Shown: positions 1 to 8,404 of the stretch, piece after piece | Layout: each line of letters opens with the position of its first letter | How positions within the stretch are numbered: the first letter of the stretch is position 1 | NCBI RefSeq assembly: GCF_903645315.1 | Contig: NZ_CAHJXL010000001.1 | Span: 3,814,350 to 3,878,349, forward strand | DNA length: 64,000 nucleotides | Source: Victivallis sp. Marseille-Q1083 | Lineage (GTDB): Bacteria > Verrucomicrobiota > Lentisphaeria > Victivallales > Victivallaceae | Reading direction: 5' to 3' | Notes under the pieces: model-generated | What the model saw: only the letters and a program-made list of their open reading frames with translations | Database searches by the model: none | Told to the model about the DNA's origin: nothing | Position numbers and translations under genes: made by a program

Positions 1-319
1 CCGGTGATCGACCAGTCGGCATCCAAGCGCCGCCCGCGCCGTCCGTCACAAAGAGCGACAGCGCGGTATTGCCGAAATACGCCGCCTGAAACGCCTGAAA
101 ATCGGCATCCTCCGTGTCGTAAAGAATCGCAAATTCAAGCGATGCTTCTTTCAATGCCGCCACGGAAGCACGCCAGCCTTTGGTCGCCCGCGTGGTGACA
201 TCGGCTTCGCCCGACTCAAGATTCAAGGTCAAATCTTTGACGTTTTTGACCTCCGTCGCGCCGGTCGTCCCGGCGGTTCCGCGCAGAAGTTTGGCATCCA
301 AGCCAAGTACAATTGCCAT
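1..319 (-). CDS. Phage tail tube-like protein (N-terminal part, runs off the window)
   Basis: An open reading frame starts at 319 on the minus strand after a good GGAG ribosome site and stays open to the window edge, so the C-terminal part is missing. The visible 106 residues begin MAIVLGLDAKLLRGTAG and contain alternating beta-type segments such as LTLNLESGEADVTTRATKGW and ASLEFAILYDTEDADFQAF. This pattern (threonine-rich ring strand, then a W-ended strand) is what short-tailed and long-tailed phage tail tube proteins show. It follows the tail-completion genes at 430-1202, the usual place for a tail tube gene. Function is inferred from position and general pattern; no catalytic motif is expected. 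Confidence 0.6.
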   Translation of the reverse strand, partial: MAIVLGLDAKLLRGTAGTTGATEVKNVKDLTLNLESGEADVTTRATKGWRASVAALKEASLEFAILYDTEDADFQAFQAAYFGNTALSLFVTDGAGGAWMPTGRSP

Positions 320-429
320 AGATAAAATCTCCAATTTTATGAGGTTTGGGGTTTGAGGTTTGGGGTTTTGGGGTTGAGCCGTGAGATAATGCAATTCAAA
401 CTTCATTGCTCACATCTCAAACCTGTGGT
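320..429. repeat. G-rich heptad repeat and imperfect inverted repeat upstream of the tail tube gene
   Basis: Between 340 and 376 the plus strand reads as heptads of the type TTTGGGG/TTTGAGG, four or five in a row with four runs of at least three G. At 408-418 the reverse form (ATCTCAAACC) occurs, so GGTTTGAGG-type arms can pair across the gap. A related repeat lies at 2336-2420. Both fill about 100 bases between two phage genes that are otherwise tightly packed. Confidence 0.6.
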
Positions 430-813
430 TCATCGAACTGATTTTTCCCATAAGGATGGGAGTTTGCTTGCCGTCCGTTCCAAAGTCGGCGCCATCGGCG
501 GGCGTTTGGGGTAGCGGCGTTTGCGGTATTTGCCGCCGAATTCGTGTGCGGTCATCGCCGTGCCGATCATGGACGCCGCTGGACCAATCACCACCGACTG
601 CCGTTTTTTCTCCACTCCGAAGAGAAGCGAGTTTTTCAACAAGCCGCGCCGGGTATTGGGTGGAGCGCCGGGAGCGGAGGCATGTTCGGAAGTGGAAACT
701 TGGTTGCGCGCCGCTTTGCGGATATAGGCTCCGGCACGGCAGAGAGCCGTGTTGTTTCCGCGCTGAACCGCGAGCAGAATCCAGCGTTCGGCGAATTCAA
801 TCCGGCACTTCAT
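430..813 (-). CDS. HK97 gp10-like tail-completion protein
   Basis: This 127-residue protein has the layout of the HK97 gp10/phage virion morphogenesis family: an N-terminal helical part (KCRIEFAERWILLAVQRG), a basic stretch, the signature SAPGAPPNTRRGLLKNSLLF, then a beta strand leading to VVIGPAASMIGT and a C-terminal Arg/Pro-rich segment with an aromatic-glycine AHEFGGKYRKRRYPKRPPM motif. Family members connect the head completion complex to the tail. Its start overlaps the end of the upstream gene by four bases, so the two are probably translationally coupled. The stop is TGA. Confidence 0.7.
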   Translation of the reverse strand: MKCRIEFAERWILLAVQRGNNTALCRAGAYIRKAARNQVSTSEHASAPGAPPNTRRGLLKNSLLFGVEKKRQSVVIGPAASMIGTAMTAHEFGGKYRKRRYPKRPPMAPTLERTASKLPSLWEKSVR

Positions 814-1202
814 TTGATCTTCTTGAAGGTCAACTCAATAACGCTGGTGAATTGGTTCCGCTCGCGCAGATGATCGGCACTGTAAATGGGGTTGTAGGCA
901 ACCACCAGACACGTCGCGTCCAAAATTTTCTGGTTCAGAAAATCCAGCCCCAGTTTCTCGGTGAAGCGCAGGAGTTCCGTCAAATCATCTTCGGTTGCCC
1001 GTTTCAAAATGCCGATCTGCACCTTCAACAGCTCCTCGTGATTGGCACGGGAAAGTGTCTTGTACTCCGTTGACAACGGCACCACCACCACTCTCATCTC
1101 CTCCAGATCGCGCAGTTCAAATTCTGGTGCAAACTGGACTTCCGCCTGATATTCAGCGAGTTGATCGGCAACGGCTTCCGCTATCTTCAAAACTTCACTC
1201 AT
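810..1202 (-). CDS. Phage head-tail/tail terminator-like protein
   Basis: This 130-residue acidic protein (start MSEVLKIAEAVADQL) has an N-terminal helix followed by alternating strands (MRVVVVPLSTEYKTLSR, EELLKVQIGILKRA) and helices, with a C-terminal strand FTSVIELTFKKIK. This outline and its place next to the gp10-like gene fit the small tail terminator or minor tail proteins of siphophages, but I see no decisive motif. It has a strong GGAGG site eight bases before the ATG. That site lies in the end of the small upstream gene. Confidence 0.5.
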   Translation of the reverse strand: MSEVLKIAEAVADQLAEYQAEVQFAPEFELRDLEEMRVVVVPLSTEYKTLSRANHEELLKVQIGILKRATEDDLTELLRFTEKLGLDFLNQKILDATCLVVAYNPIYSADHLRERNQFTSVIELTFKKIK

Positions 1203-1207
1203 CTGTG

Positions 1208-1447
1208 TTACCTCCGTATCAATGCAATCACAATATTTCCGATGGCGGCTAAAAGTGCAATCAACGCCGCGCCCTACGCCGACATCATCGTTTTTTGCAT
1301 ATCAGCGGCGGGTTTACAGGGTGGATGGTGATGCTCACTTGCCTTGAAATGCATATTCAGCATCCCGCGCAATTCTGCAATATCAAGACGTGCCTGATTG
1401 AGGTTGTCCCAGATGTCGCGATGATCGGGATTATCTCCATTTGCCAT
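1208..1447 (-). pseudogene. Small membrane protein interrupted by an in-frame amber codon
   Basis: Reading from an ATG at 1447 behind a GGGAGAT site gives 57 residues (MANGDNPDHRDIWDNLNQ...) with a heptad-like helix, ending in TAG at 1274-1276. The same frame stays open after the TAG for 21 codons and encodes one clean hydrophobic segment, GAALIALLAAIGNIVIALIRR, before a TAA at 1208. A soluble coil followed by one C-terminal membrane helix is the layout of XhlA-like phage membrane proteins. Either the amber is a nonsense mutation that removes the membrane anchor, or both forms are made by readthrough. A longer upstream start at 1513 exists but has no ribosome site. Confidence 0.5.
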
Positions 1448-1503
1448 CAAATATCTCCCATCTCTTTTGTATGAACACGACGTGTCCAGTGATATGTCCC
1501 GCA

Positions 1504-1797
1504 TCAGCGCCAAACCGATTCGCCGTTGGGGGCGAGCACCTCGTAACGGACACCGTCATAGATGACGGCATCTCCGCGTTCGGGATTGTTTTGCAGTTCC
1601 GAACCGGCGATCAGGAAATCACGGCTTTCGGTGCGAATTGTGACTCCATATTCATTTTCTGCCCGGAACAATGTTTTTCCACGCGTCACATTGACCTTGA
1701 TTCTTTCGCCGCTCCGACGCACATAGAGGGCGGGAACGGAAAGCTCCTGCAAACGCTGGTACTCCAACCATTCCGATGCCTGTTTCAGGGGTCCCAT
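1504..1797 (-). CDS. Phage head-tail joining protein
   Basis: This 97-residue protein is rich in short beta strands: VPALYVRRSGERIKVNVTRG, EYGVTIRTESRDFLIAGSEL and GDAVIYDGVRYEVLAPNG. The pattern VRYEVL...NGES...W near the C terminus is common in small head-tail connector proteins of lambda-like phages that clip onto the portal and connector ring. Its ATG overlaps the TAA that ends the alternative frame of the decoration gene (TAATG), so translation is likely coupled to that gene. The stop is TGA. The assignment rests on strand pattern, size and position. Confidence 0.55.
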   Translation of the reverse strand: MGPLKQASEWLEYQRLQELSVPALYVRRSGERIKVNVTRGKTLFRAENEYGVTIRTESRDFLIAGSELQNNPERGDAVIYDGVRYEVLAPNGESVWR

Positions 1798-2322
1798 TAT
1801 TGCTCCGCAAGAATGCCGTAAGACCGAAGTGCCGTCAGAATTTCATTGAGTTTACTGCTGAGTGACGCAACGGCATCGCGCGTGCCCAAATCGGTCAATG
1901 CCGGAATGATGTTGGAAGGCAGAGCTGCCGGAATTGTCCACAATATTGGGAATCATTCCCACCGCCGGCGTGGAAGAAGAGCCCCCCGACGCAATCGGCG
2001 CATTCAAAAGCACACGCACCGATTCATCCCCCGCCTCCACATCGGCAATCGCTTTACCGAGATAATGATTGGACGCAGAAAACAGCGTCGCTTGTTTTGC
2101 TCCGGCATCCCAGTAAAGCGTCGAACCGGACGGGATCGCCCCGGCAGCTTTGACCACATCAAACACACCGACCACAGCAAGACTACCGAGCGTTCCCGCT
2201 TCGATGTCAAGTCTGGCAATGCCAACGAGATCGGCAAGGACAATCACATCGCCGGCGGCAACGGCTTCATTCGGGCGATAATCAATCGAATCGCCCTTCT
2301 GCACATATTTCGCGTACATCAT
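1797..2322 (-). pseudogene. DUF2190-type capsid decoration protein, frameshifted
   Basis: The N-terminal part (MMYAKYVQKGDSIDYRP..., then GDVIVLADLVGIARLDIEAG, GVFDVVKAAGAIPSGSTLYW, NHYLGKAIADVEAG and VRVLLN) is a clear DUF2190 decoration/head-fibre protein. This frame then runs into a poor C terminus that ends at 1852. The +1 frame carries a sensible end from about 1944: IPALTDLGTRDAVASLSSKL, then NEILTALRSYGILAEQ, which is the usual helical tail of the family. It ends in a TAA that overlaps the next start codon. So the native gene probably ran 2322 to 1797 and has lost frame near 1935-1945. It binds the outside of the phage head. Confidence 0.7.
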
Positions 2323-2424
2323 AAAATTCTCCGAATTTTATAGGTTTGAGATTTGAGGTTTGGAAGATTTGGCGTGGAGTCGGAAGTTTTTCAAACCTCA
2401 AACCCCACATCTTCAAACCAAGAC
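2323..2424. repeat. Heptad/inverted repeat upstream of the decoration gene
   Basis: The plus strand has GGTTTGAGATTTGAGGTTTGG at 2342-2362 followed by AGATTTGG, and at 2390-2420 the reverse forms CAAACCTCAAACC and ATCTTCAAACC. The arms can form a hairpin in the minus-strand transcript just after the capsid gene and just before the decoration gene. It is related in sequence to the repeat at 320-429. A terminator or transcript-stabilising role is possible; no long U tract follows. Confidence 0.5.
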
Positions 2425-4470
2425 TCAGGCGGCGCCGTTGGCTTTGAGCATGCCGCGGTGATCCTGTTCGCGCACGCCGACGTCGAAATAGACGCGGAAC
2501 CACATGCCGAGCACGTTGAAATCAAGGTCGCCGCGCTCCACGGTCGGGGTGCGCTTGCCTTTGAGATAGCCGATCTCAAACGTATCCACCTGTCCCGGCG
2601 CGCCAAAGAGATACCACGAATTGGCACTGGCGCCCGGATACGCGCTGTTGGCAAGATACGGGGAACTTACCACCTGCAAATTTTCGTCGGCAAGCACATT
2701 CACGGAGGGACGGACGGTGTTTTCGGTGCTGCCGGACATGATGAGCGTCGCGCCGCGCGTCAGCTCAATGGCGAGATACTTGAGCGAAGTCGGTACCACC
2801 AAGTAGCGCGGTTCCACACTGATCGGTTGATTGTCGCCGTCAATTTGGTCGAGATACATCTGAATCGCCTTTTTGAGGCTGTCGCCGGAGAGTGTGCTTG
2901 CGGCGCCGCCGAGCAGGTTCTTGTGGGCGTTGTGGAAAAGATTTTTCCCGTCCGCCTGAACCGGATTTGCCAAAAGGCGGCTGAAAAAGAGCTGGTCGAT
3001 CAGCCGCGCCGCGCGGTTGCCCATGGCGACGGGGACTTTCATGAACGCGCCCAGATCGTCGTTGATGATCATGCGGCGGGTCAGGCAGAACTTTTTCCCA
3101 TAGGTGTCGAGCTGATTTTTCGCGCCTTCTTCGATCAAGCCGCCGTCCTTGATTTCTCCGTCGGGGGCGACCGGCAGGAGGTCTCCGACATCGGTCAGGC
3201 GAAAGCGGTCATTCTCCTTAAAGTCATTCAAATCACCGGTGGAGCAGAGTTTCAATGCGGTAATCGGCTGTGCTTCGTAGCTTTGCAACAGCTTCTTGTT
3301 GTCGACGTTGGAGAGGATTCCGGGCAGGCTCACGGTCGAGAACGCCGCCTGAATCGCCGCATTGTCGAAGCTCCGGGGCACGCTCATTCCCTCAATGCAC
3401 ATACATTCAAGCATCAGGTTCTTGAGCGGCATATCCATGTCCGGCATCGCGGCTTCAAGAGTCTGTTCGCCGTAGGCTTTGAGCATCACATCTTCAGCAA
3501 TGCCCGCACGCAAACACATAGCCGCCTCCAAAGTTTTGCGGGTGGCGGGAGCATCGGTTTTGACGACGATGTTGACATCGGCACTTGGTTGTTTGGCGCG
3601 GTAGGCGGCAAGGATGTGCTCCGACGCGGTGGCGGCATCCCAGCCATCGGTGATGGCTTTTGCCTCGACTTCGGGAAATTCGCCGTTGCAGAGCGTGTGG
3701 ATTTTGAGCACGCGCTCCCGTTCGGACTGCATGGCGGCGTTCGCCGTGTCGGGGGCGGGAGCCGGCACTGCCGCAGTTGCCTGGACTTCCGGCGCGGCTT
3801 CGATTTTTGTTTCGGTTTCATTCATCTGAATCATTTCTCCTTTGAGTTGCCCCAAAAAGTTGCCACCCTCGCTCACGGAGCTCGGGTCTTTTTGCGTTGC
3901 AAAAAGCTTCGGGTACTTTTCGGGGACCCCGCTCTCCATCATTCCGTGCGGCTTTGCCGTACTCGTGACTTCGAGAGAGGTATTTTTGAGTTTAAATTGT
4001 GCGGTAACTTTCATCTGGGTGGAGGAATCCGCCCCGACTGCGACGACCGATACTTCCCGGAGCGTCGATTTTTTGATGTGGTAAAAGGGTCCGGCATGTT
4101 CGATGCCGTTGACCGGACGTTTGCCCTGCACCAGCTCGGCGTCTTCGACTTCCGCTCCGATGGAGAGTTGCCAGTCGGCACCGGCTTTCGCCTGTGCGAC
4201 AATGCCGTCGGCTTTATCGCCCTCCGCGACGATTTCGCCGGAGATGGTGAGCTGGTTTTCCGCGACGGCGGCATGAACCAGACCGACCCGGCTGGAAGTG
4301 TGGTTTTCGTGATTGGTGAGCAACGGCACGCTTTCAGGGATGCTCATTCCGGCAAGGTCTACCACTACCGGATGCTTCCAGCCGGGGAGTTTCATTTTGC
4401 CGCCGGAATACGCCAGCCCGTTGACTTTCGGGCGGCTTCCCGCGGCTTCGATCAGGACAAATTCATTCAT
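2425..4470 (-). CDS. Fused prohead protease and HK97-fold major capsid protein
   Basis: The 681-residue product starts at the second possible ATG (4470), which sits behind AGAGGAATCAG and overlaps the end of the portal gene. Residues 1-160 are an HK97-type (U35) prohead serine protease: NHENHTSSRVG places the catalytic His at about residue 54 and WQLSIGAEV places the Ser at about 103, with VSVVAVGAD after it. A glutamate/proline-rich linker around residues 210-245 resembles a scaffold (delta) region. Residues from about 330 to the end form the capsid shell domain (for example FCLTRRMIINDDLGAF, RYLVVPTSLKYLAIEL, DFNVLGMWFRVYFDVGV). Protease, scaffold and capsid in one chain is a known arrangement in some siphophages. 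No stop or frameshift breaks it. Confidence 0.85.
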   Translation of the reverse strand: MNEFVLIEAAGSRPKVNGLAYSGGKMKLPGWKHPVVVDLAGMSIPESVPLLTNHENHTSSRVGLVHAAVAENQLTISGEIVAEGDKADGIVAQAKAGADWQLSIGAEVEDAELVQGKRPVNGIEHAGPFYHIKKSTLREVSVVAVGADSSTQMKVTAQFKLKNTSLEVTSTAKPHGMMESGVPEKYPKLFATQKDPSSVSEGGNFLGQLKGEMIQMNETETKIEAAPEVQATAAVPAPAPDTANAAMQSERERVLKIHTLCNGEFPEVEAKAITDGWDAATASEHILAAYRAKQPSADVNIVVKTDAPATRKTLEAAMCLRAGIAEDVMLKAYGEQTLEAAMPDMDMPLKNLMLECMCIEGMSVPRSFDNAAIQAAFSTVSLPGILSNVDNKKLLQSYEAQPITALKLCSTGDLNDFKENDRFRLTDVGDLLPVAPDGEIKDGGLIEEGAKNQLDTYGKKFCLTRRMIINDDLGAFMKVPVAMGNRAARLIDQLFFSRLLANPVQADGKNLFHNAHKNLLGGAASTLSGDSLKKAIQMYLDQIDGDNQPISVEPRYLVVPTSLKYLAIELTRGATLIMSGSTENTVRPSVNVLADENLQVVSSPYLANSAYPGASANSWYLFGAPGQVDTFEIGYLKGKRTPTVERGDLDFNVLGMWFRVYFDVGVREQDHRGMLKANGAA

Positions 4471-5866
4471 CTGATTCCTCTTTCTGTTGCGCCGGAGCAA
4501 TTTGTGCTTCGGCGGGCGTGATGCCCAAGGTTTTCATCAATGCTTCTTCTTTGGCAATCTGTCGAAGCTCGCTTTCCCAGTCCTTGCCCTGCTTGGCGTA
4601 CTCGACGGCAAGCGTCGTGGTGCGGTTGCGCAACCGTATTTCCTGCGCCGTTGCCTCCTTCTGCGGATCGACGTGCTCCACGCCGTCCCAGAACCAGGTG
4701 TGCGGGATTTCCAGCTCGTCGATTTCGATCGCTTTGGCAAGGCGGTATTCGCGGAGCCACGCCTGGAAAATCCGGTCAAGTACCGCGCCGGCGGTAAAGG
4801 ATTGATCCACACGGATGCTTTTGTAATAAGTCTGGTGGTCAAGCCTGCCTGATGCGTAATTGTAGCCGCTCGAATTGCCGGCGGCGATGTTGTACGGCAT
4901 GTTCAAACAACGGGCAATTTCATTTAAAATCTCGTGTTTGAACTCTGCGTAGGTCGTCGCCGGCTGTTTCGGGTCGAGCTGTCCCATCTTCCAGCCGCCC
5001 GGAATGGTGAGGAGCATGTTACGCTCCAGTTGGATGTGATCCAGAGGCTCCACAGAATCCGCTTCGCCGTTCGCCGGAGCGTCGGTGTAGAGGATGCCGG
5101 CAAAGTCCGCGGCGGCTTCGGCGGCGGCAAGTACCGCCAAGGTAAAGCGGCGAAGCTGGGCGAAGAGCGGTAGAGCCGGCGTGATTTCCGGGATGCCGCG
5201 GTGTTGTTCGGGGCGGTCGGCGCGGAAAATGTGAATCATATTCTCCGCCGGAATCTGCATGGTTTCATACCCGAACGAATCGCCGCCGGGGTGGTGTTTC
5301 AACACCCGATAGCCTGCCGGATTGCCGAAACGGTCAACGGTGATGCCGTCAATGCAGTTGGGATCGCTGTTGAATTGTTCGTCCGTAACCCGGTCGGCTT
5401 CGATCAACTGCAAATCCAGCTTCACCAAATCATACTTCAAATTCGGATTCTGCGCCAGAAGCACAAAACCTTCGCCGTCCTGACAGCGCGCCATGCGGAG
5501 CGTGCGGAGTTTTTCCGCCAGACGCACCACCTGCGCCTAGTTGTGAAAATCAGTTTCCACACTCCGGTTCAACGGTTCGTCATCGCTCAAGAGCTGAAGC
5601 CGCGGACCGGTTCCCACGCTGTCGTTGGCAAGCGTCAGCACAATGCCGCGGGCGTAGGAGTTGTTGTTGATTTCGTAGCGGGCACGGGTTCGCAGAATGC
5701 GGCGCACGTCGGAACTTGCCTCGGCGTCGGCGCTCAGGAATTCGGCACTGCTCCAATGGCGCGCATTGTCGGGGTTGGTTGACGCGGCATCAAAGCGACC
5801 GCGCACAAACTTCAGAGGAGCGCGGGGCGCCTTGGGGCGGAAAATCGCCGGCAGGAAGTTTTTCAT
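4463..5866 (-). pseudogene. Lambda-family portal protein interrupted by an in-frame amber codon
   Basis: The two minus-strand frames at 5537-5866 (109 residues) and 4463-5530 are one continuous frame separated only by TAG at 5537-5539. Together they give a 467-codon lambda-type (gpB) portal: FDAASTNPDNARHWSSAEF, LSADAEASSDVRRILRTRAR, YEINNNSYARGIVLTLANDS, then the amber, then VRLAEKLRTLRMARCQDGEG, IHIFRADRPEQHRGIPEITP and a helical C terminus. In the family the residue at the amber is usually Trp in a W-A-x-x-V-R-L-A context, so a TGG to TAG change is the simplest explanation. The portal forms the dodecameric DNA channel at the head vertex. As written it would be truncated to 109 residues. 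Confidence 0.85.
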
Positions 5867-6054
5867 TGTGCGCCTCCTGCGTGCATTTTGCTGATCTTCA
5901 CGCCCAAGCCCCGCCGCGTCGCCTGCTTTGCCGAAATGTAGCGGTCAAGCGCGATCTGGTCTTTCAGCGTATGCTGTTCGATCTTTTGGTTGTCAATTTC
6001 GGCGGACTTGGGCGAATCGCCTTTGGCTTTCAATTTCTCCGTATCGTCGTTCAT
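5863..6054 (-). CDS. Small phage protein between large terminase and portal
   Basis: A 63-residue, strongly charged protein (start MNDDTEKLKAKGDSPKSAE, end GVKISKMHAGGAQ) starts at 6054 behind AGGAGAAAAAGAG. Its TGA overlaps the portal ATG. Position between large terminase and portal is that of the gpW-type head-tail joining protein in lambda-like phages, but the sequence lacks a clear gpW signature, so I only infer a structural or assembly role. A longer upstream reading of this frame (to 6258) runs through the terminase gene and is not credible. Confidence 0.55.
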   Translation of the reverse strand: MNDDTEKLKAKGDSPKSAEIDNQKIEQHTLKDQIALDRYISAKQATRRGLGVKISKMHAGGAQ

Positions 6055-6106
6055 CTCTTTTTCTCCTGAAATGTTCTGCCTAGTACATTCACGAGAATCG
6101 GGCATT

Positions 6107-8404
6107 TCATCGTAATTTTTCCGACTTTTTTTCAACTTTTTTCTTCTGGAGCTCGGAAAGGCGGATTTTTGCGCGCGGCGCACTCCACGGCGTATCGGTT
6201 CCCGGCAGGACTGCGCCCGACATGGAGCCAGCCACAGCACAGCCGACAATACCGTCAAACCAGTGATTGTCGTTGGATTCGGGGCGAAGTTTCCACTCGT
6301 CCACGCTTCGCCCGCGCCCCTCGGTGCGGACGCGGTATTCGCTGGTCATGTGCTCGGCAAACAGCAGATGCCGCTCCGGTTCGCGCCCCCACAAACTCAA
6401 ACAGCCGCGGTCGCCCATTGAAACCATGAAGCGGGCGTGAATGAAGGTTTTCCAGTAATTCGCGTCGAAAACCACATGCCGCACCCCACACCTGCCAGCC
6501 ACATTGGGAATGCGCCAGTTGTGCCCGACGCGGTCGCCGGCGGTCTTCTTGTATTCGCTCATCGGTTTGGAGCTTGCCCCGATGTAGCGCCCATGGCTCG
6601 GAATCACGATTCCGGCAAAGGGCGACTGGCGGCAGAACTGGTAAACCACCTCGGTGCTGGCACCCCAGTTGGCGTCGATCAGGCACTTGGAAATCTTCAT
6701 TGCCGCGCCGTCGTCGCGCCGGAACTCCATGGCAAGATACTGACTGGTCAGCGCCTCCAAGCCGGAATAAATCGCCCCCTCCAAACCGGCGCGCGGGAAT
6801 GTGCTTTGAAGCATCGGAGTGGCATCCGCAAGCGAGAAATAGCGCCGTCGCTGATCGGGATACGCGCCGTAATCGACCACATAGCCGGTAAAATCATCCT
6901 CCCACGCGCAGACGGTGTAAAACAACAGCACTTTCTGAATGTCGATGAACATGGTCAAGTGATTACAGCCGACGGGGATTTCATGTGTTTTGCGCCCGTT
7001 GAGTTTGTGGATCACCAGATCAATGGAGAGCTGTTCTTCGCTTCCCAAATTCTCCGGCAATGGCTCATTCTGGTATTTGCTCCAGAACGCCACTTCATCC
7101 TGCAGGTTGAGGTTCATCGCGTGTTGGACGGCGGAGATTTCATCGTGGTTGAAGCGCTCCTCCCACGCGACAAGGGCGCCGGTATCCATCGCTTCGCGGT
7201 GGGCGGCGTAGAAGTCCGTCGCCGCCTGGATATTCCCCTCGGTACGCAGAGATTCGGCGCGGATTTCTGCATATTCCTCCCAAAGTTTGGTGTTCTTCGG
7301 GAGCTCGTAAAGCATCTGGGTGCGTTCGCCGTTCCATTCGGGGTATTTTTCTTTGGAGAGAATCTGCTCCGCCATATCACCGGGTCGGATAATGGTACAC
7401 GGCATGATGCCCGATATTTTTTCACCGGGTCCGGAAAGACCAAGGATGTCGCCGGCAAGCACACGGACACGCTTGCGGGTCTGCTCCAAACTGCCGGCGC
7501 TTTCACTCGTCTGCGGGTCGTCGATAATGACCAAACTGGGGCGGATGGTACGCCCGTCCTGCTTTTTGAACTTCATTCCGCGGATTCGCCCCGTGATGCC
7601 GGAAACCCGCACTACCGCGCCGGACGCACGGCTTCCGGCGATGGTCGGCAGGACAATCTCGCCAGACGTCCACGAAATGCGGGTGCGTTCGCCCTTGTAG
7701 AGCTGACCGGCGCACCGGTTGGCAATCCCTTCCAGCGCTTTGATGGGGTAGATGACTTCAGGAAAATCCTGTTCCAATAGTTCGTTGACTTCGAGTTCGG
7801 TTTTGATTGAGTCGAGCATTTCCAGTGCTGCCGATTCCGTCGCCCCGATCAGGGTCACAAACTCGCGGTGCCCGTAAAGCATCGCCCACAAACACGCCGC
7901 TTCCGCGAGCGTCGATTTACCCGAACCGCGAGGCATGGCAAGCGCGAACAATCCACCCTGCAGAACCGCGGTTTCAATTTTCCCAATCGCTTTCAGGTGA
8001 TCCGGCGACCAGGAGAGATGAAAGACTTCGGGAAAATAGGATTCGCAGAAAAAGCGGAAATTTTTCTCGCCCGCCGCTTTGCGTTCACCATTCGCCACGT
8101 CCGGCAGAGCGCCGATGTCGCGCCCGCTTACGGACTGTTCCGCCTGTCGCGCCCGTTCCGCTTCACGGCGTTCATCGTAGGAGCGTGCGCCGGCAGTCAC
8201 TGCTGGAGCGTGCAGTTCGTCGCAAAGATGCGCGATGTATTTCAAAAGATTGATGTTGCGCGGATTGTCGGTGGCGGCAATGCGGCATCCGGCGCGGTTG
8301 AAGTCGCGGTAAAGCTGTCCCTGCGACAGCACAAAGCCGTAATCGGTGGAGTTCAACAGCCGCGCCACATCCACCACGCGCATACTACTCGGATTGATTG
8401 GCAT
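6107..8404 (-). CDS. Phage terminase large subunit (TerL)
   Basis: The 765-residue protein carries an N-terminal ATPase with the Walker A motif AMPRGSGKST, followed by LWAMLYGHREFVTLIGATES, and the Walker B/catalytic acid motif SLVIIDDPQTSES. The C-terminal nuclease half includes TMFIDIQKVLLFYTV and CLIDANWGASTEVVYQF, giving RNase H-type acidic residues, and ends DNHWFDGIVGCAVAGSMSG. It cuts concatemeric DNA and pumps it into the prohead through the portal. The ATG at 8404 is preferred over 8416 because GGAGG lies five bases before it. It overlaps the small terminase gene. The C-terminal KKKVEKKSEKLR tail is very basic. Confidence 0.85.
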   Translation of the reverse strand: MPINPSSMRVVDVARLLNSTDYGFVLSQGQLYRDFNRAGCRIAATDNPRNINLLKYIAHLCDELHAPAVTAGARSYDERREAERARQAEQSVSGRDIGALPDVANGERKAAGEKNFRFFCESYFPEVFHLSWSPDHLKAIGKIETAVLQGGLFALAMPRGSGKSTLAEAACLWAMLYGHREFVTLIGATESAALEMLDSIKTELEVNELLEQDFPEVIYPIKALEGIANRCAGQLYKGERTRISWTSGEIVLPTIAGSRASGAVVRVSGITGRIRGMKFKKQDGRTIRPSLVIIDDPQTSESAGSLEQTRKRVRVLAGDILGLSGPGEKISGIMPCTIIRPGDMAEQILSKEKYPEWNGERTQMLYELPKNTKLWEEYAEIRAESLRTEGNIQAATDFYAAHREAMDTGALVAWEERFNHDEISAVQHAMNLNLQDEVAFWSKYQNEPLPENLGSEEQLSIDLVIHKLNGRKTHEIPVGCNHLTMFIDIQKVLLFYTVCAWEDDFTGYVVDYGAYPDQRRRYFSLADATPMLQSTFPRAGLEGAIYSGLEALTSQYLAMEFRRDDGAAMKISKCLIDANWGASTEVVYQFCRQSPFAGIVIPSHGRYIGASSKPMSEYKKTAGDRVGHNWRIPNVAGRCGVRHVVFDANYWKTFIHARFMVSMGDRGCLSLWGREPERHLLFAEHMTSEYRVRTEGRGRSVDEWKLRPESNDNHWFDGIVGCAVAGSMSGAVLPGTDTPWSAPRAKIRLSELQKKKVEKKSEKLR

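Noticed and set aside
2353-4521. A 722-codon open frame on the plus strand
   Set aside because: It is the antisense shadow of the protease/capsid gene in GC-rich DNA; its product is a His/Arg/Phe-rich nonsense sequence and no ribosome site is present.
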